DNA of 7,256 nt from Balneolales bacterium (lineage in GTDB: Bacteria > Bacteroidota > Rhodothermia > Balneolales > Balneolaceae). The notes beneath the pieces were generated by a model that saw nothing but the letters and a program-made list of their open reading frames with translations, searched no databases and was not told where the DNA came from. A program made the position numbers and the translations under genes. The DNA lies in the NCBI GenBank assembly GCA_022360375.1, contig JAKSCW010000487.1, positions 1 through 7,256 on the forward strand, in the 5' to 3' direction. Each line of letters begins with the position of its first letter. The stretch's first letter is position 1. Positions 5,848 through 7,256 of this stretch are shown piece by piece.

Positions 5848-6056
5848 AAATCTTCCCCATCTCTTTTTCGCTTTTTCAATTTTTTTAAAGCATATGCTCC
5901 ACCAGCCGCAGCTAACAATCCCAACCCACCGTCAATGGGAGCCTGGCTCGGTGTAGACGGTAACCCGGGTGGCTGTGCCATCACTTCAAATGAGGCCACT
6001 ACAATAATCAGAATCAGTACTACCAGTACCGCCAGTAAGAACTTCTTTGTTTTCAT
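5844..6056 (-). CDS. Small PID-CTERM sorting-domain protein
   Basis: A 70-residue surface-type protein. Residues 1-28 are a signal peptide: MKTKK, then a hydrophobic core of L, V and I, ending 'EVMAQ'. A short Pro-rich link 'PPGLPSTPSQ' leads to the PID motif 'APIDGGLGLL' (39-48), an Ala/Gly-rich hydrophobic segment to about residue 57, and a basic cluster 'KKLKKRKR' (58-65). This is the tripartite motif-helix-basic layout of C-terminal sorting signals, named PID-CTERM in FCB-group bacteria. A short acidic tail DGEDF follows. With the signal peptide removed there is almost no cargo domain. Start: a TTG at 6089 would add 11 residues before the signal peptide, so ATG at 6056 is preferred; no Shine-Dalgarno is visible. 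Its stop overlaps that of the DUF71 gene by 4 bp in convergent orientation. Function is unknown. Confidence 0.75.
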   Translation of the reverse strand: MKTKKFLLAVLVVLILIIVVASFEVMAQPPGLPSTPSQAPIDGGLGLLAAAGGAYALKKLKKRKRDGEDF

Positions 6057-6144
6057 ATTTACTTTGTTTAGATGTAAGGAGAGCAACAAGCGATCAACTC
6101 ATTACTCTCAGGGTTAAGGCTCTACTCTATGCCTTTAATCTTAG

Positions 6145-7256
6145 CTACTTAACAACTGTCATTCTCTTGACCAGCCTTGCCCCCTGTGTACTTAACTGAT
6201 AGATATATACTCCTGAGGCCAGCCCCGCCGCATCGAACCGCACCGAATGGTACCCCGGGGCCATTATCTCATTGTCCACCAATGTGGCCACCTTACGCCC
6301 CAGCATATCGTACACCTCCAGGTGCACCCAACCCTGGCTCGGGATGCCAAACTCAATGTTCGTGGAGGGGTTAAAGGGATTCGGATAATTCTGGGACAAC
6401 TCGATAATCGATGGGCCATCCGTCTGCGACTCGTTGGCCGTCGCCACTTTGCTCACCACTAAATAGAACCGTGCCCCCACACTGGCTTTCGCCTTGCGAA
6501 CTCCCGGGCCTGCTTTGCCAAGGGTAGCCGCCGGGGAACCCGCCTGCTCCCGGTTCATCGTAAATACATATTCATCCACCTCCTTCAACGACATGTAGCT
6601 CTGGTTCTGGCTATCATACAGTTCCACCCGCCTGTCATCTTCAAGGCCTTCCAGCTGCCACGACAGGGTAAACGTGCCCGCCAAATCACTCCCATCCATC
6701 AGCACCTGCAGCTCCACCGACTCCGCCCCGGCAGGCAAGGCCTGGATATCCATAGGCGCTAACTCCGCAGCCACCGTACTCAACGATACATACTCGCTGT
6801 TCAGAGAATTCAGCTCATACGCGTCATAGTGGTCTTTGTGTTCCCAGGCATCCTCCGAGAACATGATCACTGCCTTATCGCCCATCCCATTGCCTGATAA
6901 ACTCAACCGGATCTGGGGCACCACCGCCTGCTTGCGCAGAATCCCTCCCCCGCTCCTCACAGAATCGTTCATGCTGATGGAGGGGGTGGCTGAATCGTCT
7001 GCTTTCACCCAGAATCCTTGCATGGGGGCAATTACTCCGTCACCCAATGTACCCGCCAGCCCATTCCAGGTCAGGTAGGCCCCTGTGCCACTGTTTGCGC
7101 TATCACTCCATACATAAATCGTATTATCCAGCCCGGCCCGGTTCCATCCGTCCTGCTCGTCCCAATCAATGCTGGAGGCAAAGGGATTACCCACCAGGTT
7201 CCACCCGTCGTTAGCAGAATCGTAGGTTCCTCCCACCCCTGATTTGGTAAGCGTTA
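6145..7256 (-). CDS. T9SS type A sorting-domain secreted protein, C-terminal part (5' end outside window)
   Basis: The last ~369 residues of a large secreted or cell-surface protein; the frame stays open to the window edge, so a GTG at 7236 is probably internal. Numbering from that GTG: 'GWNLVGNPFASSIDWDE' (11-27) is a block often seen upstream of the sorting tail, with 'VIAPMQGFWVKA' (68-79) after it. A beta-rich region rich in Ser, Gly and Asp runs to about 275. The C-terminal type IX sorting domain occupies about 277-363: 'ELSQNYPNPFNPSTNIEFGIP' region, 'LEVYDMLGRKVATLV' (306-320), 'GYHSVRFDAAGLASGVYIYQL' region (328-348) and the closing 'KRMTVVK'. That domain directs export through the outer membrane and is then cleaved. 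The N-terminal part that would define function is not here. GC content is clearly higher than in the + strand genes. It ends at TAG (6145-6147), 88 bp before the PID-CTERM start. Confidence 0.9.
   Translation of the reverse strand, partial: TLTKSGVGGTYDSANDGWNLVGNPFASSIDWDEQDGWNRAGLDNTIYVWSDSANSGTGAYLTWNGLAGTLGDGVIAPMQGFWVKADDSATPSISMNDSVRSGGGILRKQAVVPQIRLSLSGNGMGDKAVIMFSEDAWEHKDHYDAYELNSLNSEYVSLSTVAAELAPMDIQALPAGAESVELQVLMDGSDLAGTFTLSWQLEGLEDDRRVELYDSQNQSYMSLKEVDEYVFTMNREQAGSPAATLGKAGPGVRKAKASVGARFYLVVSKVATANESQTDGPSIIELSQNYPNPFNPSTNIEFGIPSQGWVHLEVYDMLGRKVATLVDNEIMAPGYHSVRFDAAGLASGVYIYQLSTQGARLVKRMTVVK

Noticed and set aside
5861..5886. T-rich tract after the operon as a transcription terminator
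   Set aside because: No GC-rich hairpin precedes it; the T runs are simply the complement of Lys/Arg codons in the basic tail of the PID-CTERM gene.
6116..6135. Inverted repeat AAGGC (6116-6120) / GCCTT (6131-6135) as terminator of the T9SS gene
   Set aside because: The stem is only 5 bp with a 10-nt loop and no U-tract follows in the - direction, so it may be chance.
7234..7236. GTG at 7236 as the start of the T9SS protein
   Set aside because: The frame continues upstream without a stop to the window edge, there is no signal peptide, and the sequence begins in the middle of a domain.
1..7256. CRISPR arrays, tRNA or rRNA genes, insertion sequences, toxin-antitoxin or phage genes
   Set aside because: I saw no regularly spaced repeats, tRNA-like T-loop sequence, transposase motif or terminal inverted repeats on either strand.

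Overview
The window looks like chromosomal DNA of a Gram-negative member of the FCB superphylum, most likely Balneolota (Balneola/Gracilimonas-like) or a close Bacteroidota relative. The evidence is a type IX secretion C-terminal sorting domain with a 'NYPNPFNPST' core, a PID-CTERM-type small surface protein, a TonB-dependent outer-membrane receptor, and several starts without a clear Shine-Dalgarno sequence. The lineage is inferred from protein style only; no marker gene is present.

Layout. (1) Positions 1-1355, + strand: the C-terminal end of a pyruvate:ferredoxin/flavodoxin oxidoreductase (NifJ/PFOR), followed after 10 bp by a dihydroorotate-dehydrogenase-like flavoprotein. (2) Positions 1356-1691: a 336-bp intergenic region holding a sigma70-like promoter (TTGACA-17 bp-TAACAT) and a well-formed cobalamin riboswitch whose P3, P4, P6, P13 and L5-L13 kissing-loop pairings can be read directly. 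(3) Positions 1692-5847, + strand: four tightly packed genes (gaps of 7 bp and 1 bp, then a 4-bp overlap), evidently one riboswitch-controlled operon. They encode a BtuB-type TonB-dependent receptor, a DUF6580-like integral membrane protein, a BtuF-like corrinoid-binding protein with no signal peptide, and a DUF71/COG2102 PP-loop ATPase. (4) Positions 5844-7256, - strand: a 70-aa PID-CTERM protein converging on the operon with a 4-bp overlap, and upstream of it the C-terminal part of a large T9SS-secreted protein whose DNA is clearly more GC-rich than the rest.

How the genes may work together. The operon reads as a compact vitamin B12/corrinoid uptake and salvage module. BtuB would import corrinoid through the outer membrane. 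The membrane protein is a candidate inner-membrane step (possibly BtuM-like, with a cysteine in the loop before a transmembrane helix). The signal-less BtuF homologue would bind corrinoid in the cytoplasm. The DUF71 enzyme belongs to the bacterial branch that comparative genomics has linked to B12 salvage. No BtuC permease or BtuD ATPase is present in the window. This co-occurrence under a B12 riboswitch is the most interesting item here; the individual biochemical steps of the last three proteins are inference.
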